Shown here: positions 18,262 to 29,852 of the stretch, piece by piece
How the letters are laid out: every line of letters begins with the position of its first letter
How positions within the stretch are numbered: the stretch's first letter is position 1
Origin: Kosakonia radicincitans DSM 16656
Lineage (GTDB): Bacteria > Pseudomonadota > Gammaproteobacteria > Enterobacterales > Enterobacteriaceae
Length of the DNA: 64,000 nt
Reading direction: 5' to 3'
Assembly (NCBI RefSeq): GCF_000280495.2
Contig: NZ_CP018016.1
Span: 124,001 to 188,000, forward strand
Notes under the pieces: model-generated
Databases searched by the model: none
What the model was told of the DNA's origin: nothing
The model's input: the letters and a program-made list of their open reading frames with translations, nothing else
Translations under genes and position numbers: made by a program

Positions 18262-20298
18262 TCAGCGCGTGGCCGCACCCGCCCAGACAACCATGACTTT
18301 GTCTTCTCCTTGCTCGCGTACGAACCCATATCCTTGCGGCAATGTCAGCGTGGTTTGTTTTCCTGCGCCCAGTGCCGGATGGCGCGCGCGGAACTGGCCA
18401 AGCGTTTGCCAGTGGCGCACGCTTTGCGCGGCTTTGCCGTCAAGATCCTGCCAGTTCATGTCCGATCGCGTGCCTTGCAGCGGATCGGATCCCGTGGGGC
18501 CAAACGGACGGGCGGATTCATCACCGTAGAAGATCTGCACCGCGCCTGGCGCAAGCAATAACAGCTCTGCCGATTGCTGGCCGCCTTCGCGGAACAGGCG
18601 GGTATCATGCGAGGAGAGATAACTCAGGGCGTTAAAGCTTTGCAGTTTGTCCGCCATTTGCTGCCAGACAGTATCCATATTCGCCAGGCACGGCACGGCG
18701 CTGGCGGCCTGCTCCTGATAATCAAAATTGATCATCGCGTCGAAACCGTGGTCGTAGTAAGCGCTGCGCATGACGCCGTGGCCCCAGGATTCGCCGGTCA
18801 TCCAGAATGGCGCATCATCAATTTTCTTCTGCGGGTTGGCTTTTTTCCACTCGGCCAGCGCCTCTGTCGCCTGGGTTTTCAGCTGCTGCCAGGCCGCCAG
18901 CTCAACGTGTTTGGCAGTATCAACGCGAAAACCGTCGATACCATAATCACGCACCCACTGGCTGAGCCAGTGAGTCAGATAATCGCGCGGCGTGTAACCG
19001 GCAATCTCCCGCGCGTGGGTGTCCGGTTTATGTTGGTAGAAGACGGGCAAGCCGGATGGCGTGGTCGATTCTGTTTTCAGGTCAGGCAAGAACGCCAGCG
19101 ACATGGTCAGATCGTCAAAGCCGGGGTTGTCATAATCGCCAATATCTGTGCGGATCCAGTTTTTGCCCCACCAGTTTTGCCACGCCGTTTTATCGCTGAA
19201 GTTGATGTAGTCATTGAAACTGTGCCAGGTCTGGCCAGCGGCGGGCTTCCAGTCTGTCCAGTGCTCGCCGAGGATTTTGCGCCGTTCATCCTCTTTCAGA
19301 TAAAGCGCGCCAAACTGATACGTCTGCATATCCGCAAGTGTGGCGTAACCGGTGTGGTTCATCACCACGTCAAACAACACGCGGATGCCGCGTCGGTGCG
19401 CTTCATCTACCAGCGTGCGCAAATCCTCTTCGCGGCCCATATTGGCATCCAGGCGCGTCCAGTCTTGCGTGTAGTAGCCGTGGTAAGCGTAATGGGGAAA
19501 ATCGCCTTTCGTGCCGCCGCCTACCCAGCCGTGGATCTGCTCCAGCGGTGAGCTTATCCATAACGCGTTCACGCCCAGTTGCTGCAAATAATCAAGTTTG
19601 CTGGTTAGCCCTTTCAGATCGCCGCCGTGGAAGGTGCCGATCTCCTGCATGCCATCTTTGTGTCGCCCGTAGCTGTTGTCGTTTGACGGGTCGCCATTCA
19701 CATAACGGTCAGTTAAAACAAAATAAACGGTGGCGTTATGCCACTGGAAAGGCGCGGGACCATTGGTTTCCGCACGTTCTAACAGCAGCAACCCGTCACT
19801 CTCTGGCGCAGGCTGAAGGGTAATTTTGCCGTTGCGGACGGTGGTGATTTGCTGGCTGTAGAAATCGCGCACCTGGCTGCCTTCCGGGAACGTTGTGCCG
19901 ACGTCTATCGTCAGTGGCTTATCGCTGCGCACCGGGCACTGGCGCGCCACGTTTGCGCGGGCGTCGGTATTCTCGCTTTTCACGCTCAGTAACAGAGTGG
20001 GCGTGCCGGAACGGGTATCGAGCTGCAACTGGTAATCGCCGTCGCGGAAAATGCGCCACTGCGGTGGGCTGCCTGTGCAGGGAACCAGGGATAACATCTG
20101 GTTGAGCTTCACCCCTTCAGCAGGCTGCCAGCATTGCTGCCCCTCCTGCAATGTGAGTGGATAAGCCCCTTTTTTCAGCGTCGCCTGGCTGCGCCACAGA
20201 CCGGTGCCATCGTTGGTTAAGGCGGGAAAACGGCTGGCGGACCAGTCGGCGAAGGCGAAGCAGGGTATAAAAAGCAGTGAAAGCGCGGCGTGTTTCAT
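18262..20298 (-). CDS. malS: Periplasmic alpha-amylase MalS
   Basis: GH13 alpha-amylase that cleaves maltodextrins in the periplasm. The 678 residues begin with a signal peptide (MKHAALSLLFIPCFAFA, cleavage before DWSAS). A beta-rich N-terminal extension lies at about 20-185. The catalytic barrel has the family regions VLFDVVMNHTG, GFRVDTAKHVE (nucleophile Asp), MTGESWG (acid/base Glu) and LSSHDT. It belongs to the maltose regulon in E. coli; possible MalT boxes lie in the divergent malS-bax region. Confidence 0.95.
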   Translation of the reverse strand: MKHAALSLLFIPCFAFADWSASRFPALTNDGTGLWRSQATLKKGAYPLTLQEGQQCWQPAEGVKLNQMLSLVPCTGSPPQWRIFRDGDYQLQLDTRSGTPTLLLSVKSENTDARANVARQCPVRSDKPLTIDVGTTFPEGSQVRDFYSQQITTVRNGKITLQPAPESDGLLLLERAETNGPAPFQWHNATVYFVLTDRYVNGDPSNDNSYGRHKDGMQEIGTFHGGDLKGLTSKLDYLQQLGVNALWISSPLEQIHGWVGGGTKGDFPHYAYHGYYTQDWTRLDANMGREEDLRTLVDEAHRRGIRVLFDVVMNHTGYATLADMQTYQFGALYLKEDERRKILGEHWTDWKPAAGQTWHSFNDYINFSDKTAWQNWWGKNWIRTDIGDYDNPGFDDLTMSLAFLPDLKTESTTPSGLPVFYQHKPDTHAREIAGYTPRDYLTHWLSQWVRDYGIDGFRVDTAKHVELAAWQQLKTQATEALAEWKKANPQKKIDDAPFWMTGESWGHGVMRSAYYDHGFDAMINFDYQEQAASAVPCLANMDTVWQQMADKLQSFNALSYLSSHDTRLFREGGQQSAELLLLAPGAVQIFYGDESARPFGPTGSDPLQGTRSDMNWQDLDGKAAQSVRHWQTLGQFRARHPALGAGKQTTLTLPQGYGFVREQGEDKVMVVWAGAATR

Positions 20299-20613
20299 CT
20301 GATGTCCCGTTAACGGCGGTTTCTTTCAGTTTGCCACGCCGAAAACAGGGCCGACTCATCCTGGGCGCGTTATCGCCAGGGAGGAGAGCAACGGGTGAGT
20401 GATAAGCCACACAGAACGTCACGGATTTGCGATAACCACCACATTTATCACTCTCTGTCCATTTTCTACACAATTTCCTGGTGACATGGTTTCGGAATTG
20501 GATTATTTCTGTACGTGCTCTTGTAAGCTATTTTTGGTATGATTTGAGATTCAGCTCTCAAATTTATGCAAAAAAGAAGGTGTTGGAATGTTCATATCCG
20601 ACCAGGAGACCTA
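20299..20613. promoter_or_regulatory. malS-bax divergent promoter region with possible MalT boxes
   Basis: Two sequences resemble the MalT box GGGGA(G/T)GAGG: AGGGAGGAGA on the plus strand at 20378-20387 and CAGGATGAGT on the minus strand at 20363-20354. For bax, TTGGTATGAT (20534-20543) is an extended -10 element. Both box assignments are tentative because each has two or three mismatches. Confidence 0.35.
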
Positions 20614-21441
20614 ATGATATCGATACCCATGCGACGACCTGGGGCTACGATACTCATGTTTTTCACCCTTATATTTTCGGGTGGGGTGCTGGCAAAGACG
20701 CACACAGAAACAGCGAGTCACAAAGCCCACGTCACTAAGGCAAACGTAAAGAAGCAGGCAAGCAGTAAACAAGAGTATTCTCGCAATAGTGTAAATAGCA
20801 GTTCACTTCCTGATTTGCGAAAATACCCTTCCGGAACCCCAAGGAAAAAAGCGTTTCTCCGGACAGTAATGCCTTATATCACCAGTAAAAACTCAGCGAT
20901 TACCGCTGAGCGTAACTGGCTGCAAAAGAAACAGTACGACAGCCAATGGTCGCCTGCTGAACGCACGCGCCTGAAGGATATTGCCAAACGCTACAAAGTG
21001 AGCTGGTCCGGGAATACGCGCCGTATCCCCTGGAACACGCTGCTGGAGCGCGTTGACATTATTCCTGACAGCATGGTCGCCACCATGGCGGCGGCGGAAA
21101 GCGGTTGGGGCACCTCCAAACTGGCGCGTACCAACAACAATCTGTTTGGTATGAAGTGTGCCAAAGGTGCCTGTAAAAATGGCCCGGGTAAGGTGAAAGG
21201 CTATTCCCACTTTGAATCCTTGCAGGAGTCGGTGGATGCCTACGTCACCAATCTGAACACGCATGCTGCTTATGCGTCGTTCCGTAAATCCCGCGCACAG
21301 TTACGCAAGGCCGATCAGGAAGTGACGGCTTCAAACATGATTCATAAGCTGAAGGGTTACTCGACCCGCGGTGCGAGTTACAACAACTATCTGTTTGCCA
21401 TGTATCAGGACAATCAGCAGTTAATCGCCGCGCACATGTAA
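20614..21441 (+). CDS. bax: Bax, glucosaminidase-fold protein
   Basis: A 275-residue exported protein (N-terminal hydrophobic segment at about 10-27) with a C-terminal lysozyme-like glucosaminidase domain (about 110-270). The AAAESGWGTSKLA motif carries the expected catalytic glutamate, followed by NNLFGMKC and KGYSxFESLQESVDAYV. It is presumably a peptidoglycan hydrolase or binder; the E. coli protein is uncharacterised as far as I know. I chose ATG 20614 because AGGAGA lies five bases before it; an in-frame start at 20566 has no such site. The N-terminal third is low-complexity and divergent. Confidence 0.9.
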   Translation: MISIPMRRPGATILMFFTLIFSGGVLAKTHTETASHKAHVTKANVKKQASSKQEYSRNSVNSSSLPDLRKYPSGTPRKKAFLRTVMPYITSKNSAITAERNWLQKKQYDSQWSPAERTRLKDIAKRYKVSWSGNTRRIPWNTLLERVDIIPDSMVATMAAAESGWGTSKLARTNNNLFGMKCAKGACKNGPGKVKGYSHFESLQESVDAYVTNLNTHAAYASFRKSRAQLRKADQEVTASNMIHKLKGYSTRGASYNNYLFAMYQDNQQLIAAHM

Positions 21442-21455
21442 CTGTTTTCGCTGCT

Positions 21456-21483
21456 AAAACGCCTTCCCTGTGGAAGGCGTTTT
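21456..21483. terminator. Bidirectional terminator between bax and xylR
   Basis: AAAACGCCTTCC and GGAAGGCGTTTT flank a CTGT tetraloop. Placed between convergent genes, it serves both. Confidence 0.9.
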
Positions 21484-21493
21484 TCTTTGCGCG

Positions 21494-22672
21494 TTATATC
21501 AGCACTTCGCTGTAGCGGTCGCGGTAGTCTTTCGGCGTGCTGTCGTACTCTTTGCGGAAGACGGAATAGAAATATTGCAACGACGGGTAGCCGCACATTT
21601 GTGAAATCTCGTTGATCGAGAGTGACGTTGAAATCAGCAGGCTGCGCGCTTTTTCCAGTTTCTCCGCGTGGATCACCGCGTGGATAGTTTCCCCCACTTC
21701 CTCTTTAAAGCGCTTCTCCAGATTGGAACGTGAAATACCAACAGCATCCAGCACCTGATCGACCTTGATCCCCTTGCAGGCATGATTACGGATGTAGTGC
21801 ATCGCCTGGATGACCGCCGGATCGTTCAGCGACCGGTAATCAGTCGAACGTCGTTCCACCACCCGCACCGGCGGCACCAGTAGTCGCTGAAGCGGCAGGG
21901 TTTCGCTATCCAGCAGACGATGCAGTAATTTTGCCGCCTGATAGCCCATCTGCCGCGTACCCTGCGCCACCGACGAGAGCGCGACGCGTGAGAGATAACG
22001 GGTCAGCTCTTCATTATCGATGCCAATGACGCACAACTTTTCCGGCACCGGAATATGCAGATGGTCGCACACTTGCAGCACGTGGCGGGCGCGGGCGTCG
22101 GTAACGGCAATGATGCCGGTTTGCGGCGGGAGCGTTTGTAGCCAGTCGGCGAGCCGGTTCTGTGCGTGCTGCCAGTTTTCTGGCGCGGTGGTCAGCCCCT
22201 GATAGACCACACCGCGGTATTTCTCCTGCGCGACAAGCCGGCAAAAAGCATATTCACGTTCAGCAGCCCAGCGTTTACCGCTGGAAACGGGCAGGCCGTA
22301 AAAAGCAAAACGGTGTACACCTTTCTCTTTCAAATGCAGGAATGCGCTCTCAACCAGCGCGTGATTGTCGGTGGCGATGTAATGGACCGCAGGGTAGCTT
22401 TCTGGCGTGTGATAGGAGCCGCCAACGCCGACGATCGGAACGTCAACATCGGCCAGTACCTGTTCTATTTCTGGGTCGTCGTAATCGGCAATAACACCGT
22501 CGCCAACCCACTCTTTAATGTTTTCAATGCGCGCGCGGAAATCTTCCTCGATAAAGATGTCCCACTCGGATTGCGACGCCTGCAAATACTCGCCGACGCC
22601 CTCGACAACCTGGCGGTCATAGGCTTTATTCGCATTAAATAACAGCGTGATGCGATGGCGTTTTTCAAACAT
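21494..22672 (-). CDS. xylR: Xylose operon activator XylR
   Basis: AraC-family activator of xylAB and xylFGH that responds to D-xylose. The 392 residues equal E. coli. The N-terminal two-thirds (about 1-280) is a LacI/periplasmic-binding-protein-like sugar domain (FGLP, DNEELTRYLSRVALSSV). The C-terminal AraC domain has two helix-turn-helices (VDQVLDAVGISRSNLEKRF and INEISQMCGYPSLQYFYSVF). It sits downstream of xylH on the same strand, separated by a strong hairpin. Confidence 0.97.
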   Translation of the reverse strand: MFEKRHRITLLFNANKAYDRQVVEGVGEYLQASQSEWDIFIEEDFRARIENIKEWVGDGVIADYDDPEIEQVLADVDVPIVGVGGSYHTPESYPAVHYIATDNHALVESAFLHLKEKGVHRFAFYGLPVSSGKRWAAEREYAFCRLVAQEKYRGVVYQGLTTAPENWQHAQNRLADWLQTLPPQTGIIAVTDARARHVLQVCDHLHIPVPEKLCVIGIDNEELTRYLSRVALSSVAQGTRQMGYQAAKLLHRLLDSETLPLQRLLVPPVRVVERRSTDYRSLNDPAVIQAMHYIRNHACKGIKVDQVLDAVGISRSNLEKRFKEEVGETIHAVIHAEKLEKARSLLISTSLSINEISQMCGYPSLQYFYSVFRKEYDSTPKDYRDRYSEVLI

Positions 22673-22720
22673 GTCTCTATGATTCCTGGCTTTCGACCTG
22701 TTCTGATTATCATATTCAGG

Positions 22721-22751
22721 ACACTGCCGGATAAAAAAGATCCGGCAGTGT
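22721..22751 (-). terminator. Strong hairpin between xylH and xylR
   Basis: ACACTGCCGGAT (22721-22732) pairs perfectly with ATCCGGCAGTGT (22740-22751). No T run follows on the minus strand, so it looks more like a REP-type mRNA end or attenuator than a classical terminator. Confidence 0.6.
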
Positions 22752-22774
22752 GATCGCGCCTGTATTCACTCCTT

Positions 22775-23956
22775 TCAGGCCCGGCGTTTGGTCGCGGAAT
22801 CCATCCACACCGCCAGCAGTAAAATCGCACCTTTGACGATGTATTGCCAGAAGGTGGGCACATCCATCATGCTCATGCCGTTATCCAGCGAAGCCATAAT
22901 AAACGCCCCCATTACGGCACCCGCAACGCTACCGATCCCGCCTGCGAGGCTGGTGCCGCCAATGACACAAGCAGCAATGGCGTCCAGCTCGGCGATATTC
23001 CCGGCCGAAGGCGAACCCGCGCCGAGGCGTGAACTGAGGATTAACCCGGCGATAGCCACCATCAAACCATTGATGGCGAATACCGCCAGCTTGGTTCGCT
23101 CAACGTTGATACCGGAAAGCCGGGCAGCTTCCAGATTGCCGCCGATGGCGTAAATCCGGCGGCCAAACGCGGTTCGCGTAGCCATAAACATCCCGGCCAG
23201 CAGCAGAAATGCCAGCAGCAGCACGGGTGTAGGAACACCGCGATAATCATTGAGCAGCCAGATAGCACCCAGCACAATCACTGCGATAAGCGCCTGACGG
23301 CCAATCGCGCTGGTGGAGGCGGGTGTTGTGAGGCCGAGCGACTGGCGGCGCAACCGCCCGCGCCATTGCCAGAGCACAAACACCACCATCCCCAGAACGC
23401 CGACGCCGAAACCGACGCCGTCTGGCAGATAGCTCTGGCCGATTTGCGACATCGCCGCGCTGGTAGGAGAAACCGTGGTGCCGTTGGTGATGCCGATTAA
23501 CACGCCGCGAAACGCCAGCATACCGGCGAGAGTGACGATGAATGACGGTACCTTGCGGTAGGCCACCCACCAGCCGTTCCATGCGCCCAGCAACAGGCCG
23601 AGCACCAGCGTTACTGCCACTGTGAGCGGCAGCGGCCAGCCAAGCCAGACATCAAAAATCGCCGCTGCGCCGCCGAGCAGGCCCATCATTGAGCCAACGG
23701 AAAGGTCAATTTCAGCGGAAATAATGACGAACACCATGCCGACCGCCAGAATGCCGGTGATGGCGGTCTGGCGTAGCAGGTTAGAAATATTGCGTGCGCT
23801 CAGATAAGCACCATCGGTCATACCGGTGAAAAACAGCATGATCACCACGATGGCCGCGATCATGACAAAGACCTGTAAGTTGAGGGATTTCAGACCGGAA
23901 AATACGCCCGGTGAGACCGTGGATAGCTTCATTTCAGACGGGTTGCTTTTCGACAT
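22775..23956 (-). CDS. xylH: Xylose ABC transporter permease
   Basis: Inner-membrane permease of the XylFGH high-affinity xylose importer, 393 residues as in E. coli. It has about ten hydrophobic helices and the AraH/RbsC-family motifs [12 protein letters not shown] and [20 protein letters not shown]. Its start overlaps the end of xylG by 23 bases, giving tight coupling. Confidence 0.96.
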   Translation of the reverse strand: MSKSNPSEMKLSTVSPGVFSGLKSLNLQVFVMIAAIVVIMLFFTGMTDGAYLSARNISNLLRQTAITGILAVGMVFVIISAEIDLSVGSMMGLLGGAAAIFDVWLGWPLPLTVAVTLVLGLLLGAWNGWWVAYRKVPSFIVTLAGMLAFRGVLIGITNGTTVSPTSAAMSQIGQSYLPDGVGFGVGVLGMVVFVLWQWRGRLRRQSLGLTTPASTSAIGRQALIAVIVLGAIWLLNDYRGVPTPVLLLAFLLLAGMFMATRTAFGRRIYAIGGNLEAARLSGINVERTKLAVFAINGLMVAIAGLILSSRLGAGSPSAGNIAELDAIAACVIGGTSLAGGIGSVAGAVMGAFIMASLDNGMSMMDVPTFWQYIVKGAILLLAVWMDSATKRRA

Positions 23957-25475
23957 GATGTTCGCTCCTCAGTGCCGCTTCCATGACCTGCTCCTGGGTC
24001 AGATTACGATTGATAAGATCGGCTTTCAGCTTGCCTTCATGCATCACCAGCACCCGGTCACTTAAGCCCAGCACTTCGGGCAGCTCGGATGAGATAACGA
24101 TGACGGCAATCCCTTGCTGCACCAGTTGGTTAATGAGTTTGTAGATTTCGTATTTCGCGCCGATATCAATACCGCGCGTCGGTTCGTCGAGGATTAAAAT
24201 GCGCGGGTTAAGCAGCAGGCAGCGGGCTAAAATCGCCTTTTGCTGATTGCCGCCGCTGAGGCGACCTATGGCAAGTGCTGGCGATGAGGTTTTCACTTTC
24301 AGCCGCTGCAGAGACTGTAAAATGCAGGCTTGTTCTGCGGCATCGTCCAGGCTGCTGAGCACGCCGGTAAACTGATCCAGCGCCGCAAGGGTAATATTTT
24401 TTCCCACCGCCATCACCGGCACGATGCCGTCTTTTTTGCGATCTTCCGGCACCATTGCAATGCCGTGCGCGATGGCCTGCTGGCAGTTGTGGATCTCCAC
24501 CTGCTTGCCATCAAGGTAAATCGCGCCCTCCCAGCGGCCAGGCCACACACCGAACAGGCACTGCACGGCTTCGGTTCTGCCTGCGCCGACTAACCCGGCA
24601 ATACCAAGGATTTCGCCGCGTTTCAGGCTGAAGGAGACGTCGTTGACGCGTTTAATATGGCGATTAACCGGGTGCCAGGCGGTCAGATGTTCAACGCGCA
24701 GGATCTCCGTGCCGGTAGTATGTGGCTCACTGGGATAAAGCGCCGTAAGCTCGCGGCCGACCATCATGGTGATGATGTCATCTTCACTCATGCCCGTCGC
24801 ATCGCGGGTGCCGATATGTTTGCCATCGCGAATGACGCAAATCATGTCAGATATCGCTTTGACTTCATTGAGTTTGTGGGAAATGTAGATACAGGCGATA
24901 TCATGGTTGCGCAGGTCGCGGATGATATCCAGCAGCACCGCGGTTTCCTGTTCGGTAAGCGAGGCCGTCGGTTCATCCAGAATAAGCAGCCGCACCTGCT
25001 TATTCAGCGCCTTGGCAATTTCCACCAGTTGCTGTTGCCCCAGCCCTAAATCGCCCACCCGGGTGTCCGGTGAAATGGCCAGGCTCACCTGGTTAAGGAG
25101 TTTTTCGCAGCGCAGTGTCATCAGGTCGTAATCCATCACGCCATTACGGGTGATTTCCGCGCCGAGGAAGATATTTTCCAGCACCGTCAGGTGCTTCACC
25201 AGCGCCAGTTCCTGGTGAATGATGGCGATACCTTTACGTTCGGTGTCGCGGATATGGCTGGCCTGCAAGGTTTCGCCGGCAAACACGATCTCCCCGTCGT
25301 AGCTGCCCGCCGGGTAGATCCCGCACAGAACTTTCATCAGTGTTGATTTACCGGAACCATTCTCGCCGCACAGTGATAACACTTCGCCGGCATTCAGTCG
25401 CAGGCTGACATTATCAATGGCTTTCACAGCACCAAAGGCTTTGGTGATGTTTTTCATTTCGAGTAAATAAGGCAT
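23934..25475 (-). CDS. xylG: Xylose ABC transporter ATP-binding protein
   Basis: Duplicated ATPase of the xylose importer, 513 residues. The first nucleotide-binding domain has Walker [10 protein letters not shown] (about 37-45) and Walker B LLILDEP. The second half has the degenerate P-loop GLVGAGRTE typical of sugar-type ATPases, signature SGGNQQKA and Walker B ILILDEP. Situated between xylF and xylH; palindromic sequences in the xylF-xylG gap may set relative expression. Confidence 0.96.
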   Translation of the reverse strand: MPYLLEMKNITKAFGAVKAIDNVSLRLNAGEVLSLCGENGSGKSTLMKVLCGIYPAGSYDGEIVFAGETLQASHIRDTERKGIAIIHQELALVKHLTVLENIFLGAEITRNGVMDYDLMTLRCEKLLNQVSLAISPDTRVGDLGLGQQQLVEIAKALNKQVRLLILDEPTASLTEQETAVLLDIIRDLRNHDIACIYISHKLNEVKAISDMICVIRDGKHIGTRDATGMSEDDIITMMVGRELTALYPSEPHTTGTEILRVEHLTAWHPVNRHIKRVNDVSFSLKRGEILGIAGLVGAGRTEAVQCLFGVWPGRWEGAIYLDGKQVEIHNCQQAIAHGIAMVPEDRKKDGIVPVMAVGKNITLAALDQFTGVLSSLDDAAEQACILQSLQRLKVKTSSPALAIGRLSGGNQQKAILARCLLLNPRILILDEPTRGIDIGAKYEIYKLINQLVQQGIAVIVISSELPEVLGLSDRVLVMHEGKLKADLINRNLTQEQVMEAALRSEHHVEKQPV

Positions 25476-25526
25476 AGCTGCTCCACGTCATTTGCTGGTC
25501 TGACAACGCCTGAAAGAGGAGGCGGA

Positions 25527-25554
25527 GGGCGCGCCCGCAATGGAGAGGCGCGCC
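25527..25554. repeat. Paired palindromes in the xylF-xylG gap
   Basis: GGGCGCGCCC (25527-25536) and GGCGCGCC (25547-25554) are each self-complementary and can also pair with one another around a 10-base loop. They lie just after the xylF stop on the minus strand, where a hairpin would protect the binding-protein mRNA. Confidence 0.55.
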
Positions 25555-25561
25555 GAACGTG

Positions 25562-26554
25562 CTAGAGCTGGTTTTTCTGATGGAAACCATCTTTGATGAC
25601 GGTGGCGTCGATATTGTCTTTCGTCACCTCGATAGGCGTCAGCAAGCGGGACGGAACATCCTTCAGACCGTTGTTGAGCGTGGTATCTGCTTTCGGCTGC
25701 TGGCCGTTGCCCAGTTCAACGGCAATTTCCGCCGCGGTGTTGGCAAGCTGTGTAATCGGCTTGTAGACGGTCATGGTCTGGCTGCCGTTAATCAGCCGTT
25801 TTACCCCGGCGAGATCCGCATCCTGGCCGGAGATGGCGACTTTCCCTGCCAGCCCCTGGGCGCTAAGCGCCTGGATTGCGCCGCCAGCGGTGGCATCATT
25901 TGAGGCGACGACAGCATCAATCTTGTTGTTGTTAGCGGTGAGCGCGTTTTCCATTATTTTCAGCGCATTTTCCGGCAGCCAGCCATCGACCCACTGATCG
26001 CCGACAATTTTGATTTTTCCGCTATCGATATACGGTTTTAAAACTTTCATCTGCCCGGCGCGGAACAGCTTAGCGTTATTATCCACCGGTGAGCCGCCCA
26101 TTAAAAAGTAATTCCCTTGCGGCACTTTCTTGACCAGGCTTTGCGCCTGTAATTCCCCGACTTTTTCATTGTCGAAGGAAATATAGAAGTCGATGTCGGC
26201 ATTATTAATCATGCGATCGTAAGCCAGAACTTTAATTCCTTCCTGTTTGGCTTCTTTTATTACGTTACTTAATACCTGACCGTTGTAGGGAATAATAACC
26301 AGCACATCAACGCCACGGTTTATCATATTTTCAATTTGCGACATTTGTGTTTCTTCATTGCCGTTGGCGGATTGAACAAACACATCAGCACCGAGCGATT
26401 CGGCTTTTTTAACAAAAATATCGCGATCTTTTTGCCAACGTTCAAGGCGCAGATCGTCAATCGCCATGCCAATCTTCACTTCTTTGGCGTGACCAACGGC
26501 GCTGGCAAGGAGCAGGGAGGCGCAGAGTGTAAGGCAAAGGTTCTTTATCTTCAT
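25562..26554 (-). CDS. xylF: D-xylose-binding periplasmic protein
   Basis: Substrate-binding protein of XylFGH. From ATG 26554 it has 330 residues, as in E. coli, with a signal peptide (MKIKNLCLTLCASLLLASAV..HA, cleaved before KEVKIG). Sugar-binding blocks include SANGNEETQMSQIENMINRG, VLAYDRMI, VASNDATAGG and ISGQDADLAG (quoted in short pieces). An in-frame ATG 22 codons upstream lies in the operator region and lacks a ribosome site; GAAAGG precedes 26554. First gene of xylFGH, divergent from xylA. Confidence 0.97.
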   Translation of the reverse strand: MKIKNLCLTLCASLLLASAVGHAKEVKIGMAIDDLRLERWQKDRDIFVKKAESLGADVFVQSANGNEETQMSQIENMINRGVDVLVIIPYNGQVLSNVIKEAKQEGIKVLAYDRMINNADIDFYISFDNEKVGELQAQSLVKKVPQGNYFLMGGSPVDNNAKLFRAGQMKVLKPYIDSGKIKIVGDQWVDGWLPENALKIMENALTANNNKIDAVVASNDATAGGAIQALSAQGLAGKVAISGQDADLAGVKRLINGSQTMTVYKPITQLANTAAEIAVELGNGQQPKADTTLNNGLKDVPSRLLTPIEVTKDNIDATVIKDGFHQKNQL

Positions 26555-26903
26555 AATAGTAATACCTTTCGTAGGGTGATGAGCGAGATAAAAGAAACAT
26601 GCAATGCTTTGGACGAGCAAATTTTTAACACGGAACGTTAAGTTGGCAATTACTGATTTTTATCCACGCATTACGTTTTTTGGTTTATTTGCTGATTTAT
26701 GACCGCGATCTTATTTTAAAAAAAGCAAAACCGATTTTGCATAAAAAAGAGGAAGGCGACACGCAACAATTGTCGGCGTTATTTTGCGAGCCAGCGCACG
26801 TTTGTGCATTCTCTTAATAGCGGTGTGAAATAACGTAATTGAGCAAGCCAGAGAGAGAATCCAGTATTACTTCAGAATTGTTCACTCGCCAATGGAGCTC
26901 ATT
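26555..26903. promoter_or_regulatory. xylF-xylA divergent control region (XylR and CRP sites)
   Basis: This 349-base region aligns from memory with the E. coli xyl intergenic region. A central CRP-like site TATGACCGCGATCTTA lies at 26698-26713. The presumed XylR site for xylA spans about 26827-26872 (GAAATAACGTAATTGAGC at its upstream end, AGTATTACTTCAGAA at the other). The one for xylF lies at about 26645-26682 in reverse orientation (GCAATTACT and GCATTACG halves). The shared repeat element is AATTA(C)/ATTAC. Boundaries are approximate. Confidence 0.6.
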
Positions 26904-28226
<1,323 letters not shown>

Positions 28227-28276
28227 CCGGTGCCGCGCCGCGGATAACGCGGCGCACATCAACAGGAGTGGTCACT

Positions 28277-29731
28277 ATGTATATCGGGATCGATCTCGGC
28301 ACCTCAGGCGTGAAAGCTATTCTGCTCGGTGAGCAGGGGGATGTGCTGGCCTCTCATACGGAAAAACTCAGCGTATCGCGCCCGCAGCCATTATGGTCCG
28401 AGCAGGATCCTGAACAGTGGTGGCAGGCAACGGATCGTGCAATTCAGGCGCTGGCCGCCGCGCATTCGTTACAGCAGGTGAAAGCCATCGGGCTTGCCGG
28501 GCAGATGCACGGCGCCACGCTGCTGGATAACGAAAACCGCGTGCTGCGCCCGGCTATTTTGTGGAATGACGGCCGCTGCGGCGAAGAGTGCAAGCTACTG
28601 GAAGCGCAGGTGAAAAATTCCCGCGCCATTACCGGCAACCTGATGATGCCTGGTTTCACCGCGCCGAAGCTGCTGTGGGTTCAGCGCCACGAGCCGGACG
28701 TCTTCGCCAGAGTCGCGAAAGTATTGCTGCCCAAAGATTATCTGCGTCTGAAAATGTCCGGTGTTTTTGCCAGCGATATGTCGGATGCGGCGGGCACTAT
28801 GTGGCTGGATGTCGCGAAGCGCGACTGGAGCGATGAGATGCTGGCGGCCTGCTCGCTCACCCGCGCACATATGCCGGCGCTGTTTGAAGGCAGCGAAATA
28901 ACCGGCGAACTGCTGCCGGAGGTTGCCCGACGCTGGTCAATGCCCGTTGTTCCCGTGGTGGCGGGCGGCGGTGATAATGCGGCAGGCGCCGTGGGTGTGG
29001 GCATGGCCGATGCCGGGCAGGCGATGCTCTCGCTGGGGACGTCCGGTGTTTATTTCGCGGTCAGCGAAGGGTTTCTGAGCAAGCCGGAGAGCGCGGTACA
29101 CAGCTTTTGCCACGCGCTGCCGGGGCGCTGGCATCTGATGTCGGTGATGCTTAGCGCTGCTTCCTGTCTGGACTGGGCCGCAAGGCTTACGGGGCTGGAA
29201 TCGGTGCCCGCGCTGATTCACGCGGCGGAGCAGGCGGACGACAAGGCGGGCGATCTCTGGTTTTTGCCCTATCTTTCTGGCGAACGCACACCGCACAACA
29301 ACCCGCAGGCGAAGGGCGTTTTCTTCGGCCTGACGCATCAGCACGGGCAGGGCGAACTGGCGCGCGCAGTGCTGGAAGGTGTCGGTTATGCGCTGGCGGA
29401 TGGTATGGATGTGGTGCATGCCTGCGGCGTGACGCCTAAGAGTATTACGCTTATCGGCGGCGGCGCACGCAGCGCCTGGTGGCGGCAAATGCTGGCGGAT
29501 ATCAGCGGCCTGCAACTCGATTACCGTACTGGTGGCGATGTTGGCCCGGCGCTGGGTGCGGCGCGGCTGGCGCAGGTCGCGGTGAACCCGGATGTTCCGC
29601 TGGCAACGTTGCTACCACAGCTTCCCATTGAACAACAACACCTGCCGAACGCTGAACGTCATGGTGGATACGCTTCGCGTCGCGAGACGTTCCGGCGCAT
29701 CTATCAGCAGCTGTTGCCGCTAATGTCCTGA
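28277..29731 (+). CDS. xylB: Xylulokinase
   Basis: FGGY-family kinase phosphorylating D-xylulose to xylulose-5-phosphate for the pentose phosphate pathway. The 484 residues match E. coli, starting MYIGIDLGTSGVKA. The catalytic Asp lies in GGGDNAAGAVGVG, and substrate segments QMHGATLL, WNDGR and SLGTSGVY are conserved. The ATG at 28277 follows AGGAG by eight bases; a GTG three codons earlier is less likely. Located 50 bases after xylA. Confidence 0.97.
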   Translation: MYIGIDLGTSGVKAILLGEQGDVLASHTEKLSVSRPQPLWSEQDPEQWWQATDRAIQALAAAHSLQQVKAIGLAGQMHGATLLDNENRVLRPAILWNDGRCGEECKLLEAQVKNSRAITGNLMMPGFTAPKLLWVQRHEPDVFARVAKVLLPKDYLRLKMSGVFASDMSDAAGTMWLDVAKRDWSDEMLAACSLTRAHMPALFEGSEITGELLPEVARRWSMPVVPVVAGGGDNAAGAVGVGMADAGQAMLSLGTSGVYFAVSEGFLSKPESAVHSFCHALPGRWHLMSVMLSAASCLDWAARLTGLESVPALIHAAEQADDKAGDLWFLPYLSGERTPHNNPQAKGVFFGLTHQHGQGELARAVLEGVGYALADGMDVVHACGVTPKSITLIGGGARSAWWRQMLADISGLQLDYRTGGDVGPALGAARLAQVAVNPDVPLATLLPQLPIEQQHLPNAERHGGYASRRETFRRIYQQLLPLMS

Positions 29732-29734
29732 CCG

Positions 29735-29764
29735 TTCCGGCTCACTTTCTTCAGTGGGCCGGAA
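29735..29764 (+). terminator. Hairpin downstream of xylAB
   Basis: TTCCGGC (29735-29741) pairs with GCCGGAA (29758-29764), with an inner CACT/AGTG extension and a TTCTTC loop. A T-rich stretch (CCTTTTTTGG) follows about 20 bases later. Probable end of the xylAB transcript. Confidence 0.6.
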
Positions 29765-29852
29765 TCACCCTGAGGTTGTCCTTTTTTGGTCTTAGCAGAC
29801 GTAACACTCCTTGCCAGAATAGCGTTATCCCCACTGAGCAAGGAGTCCTGAA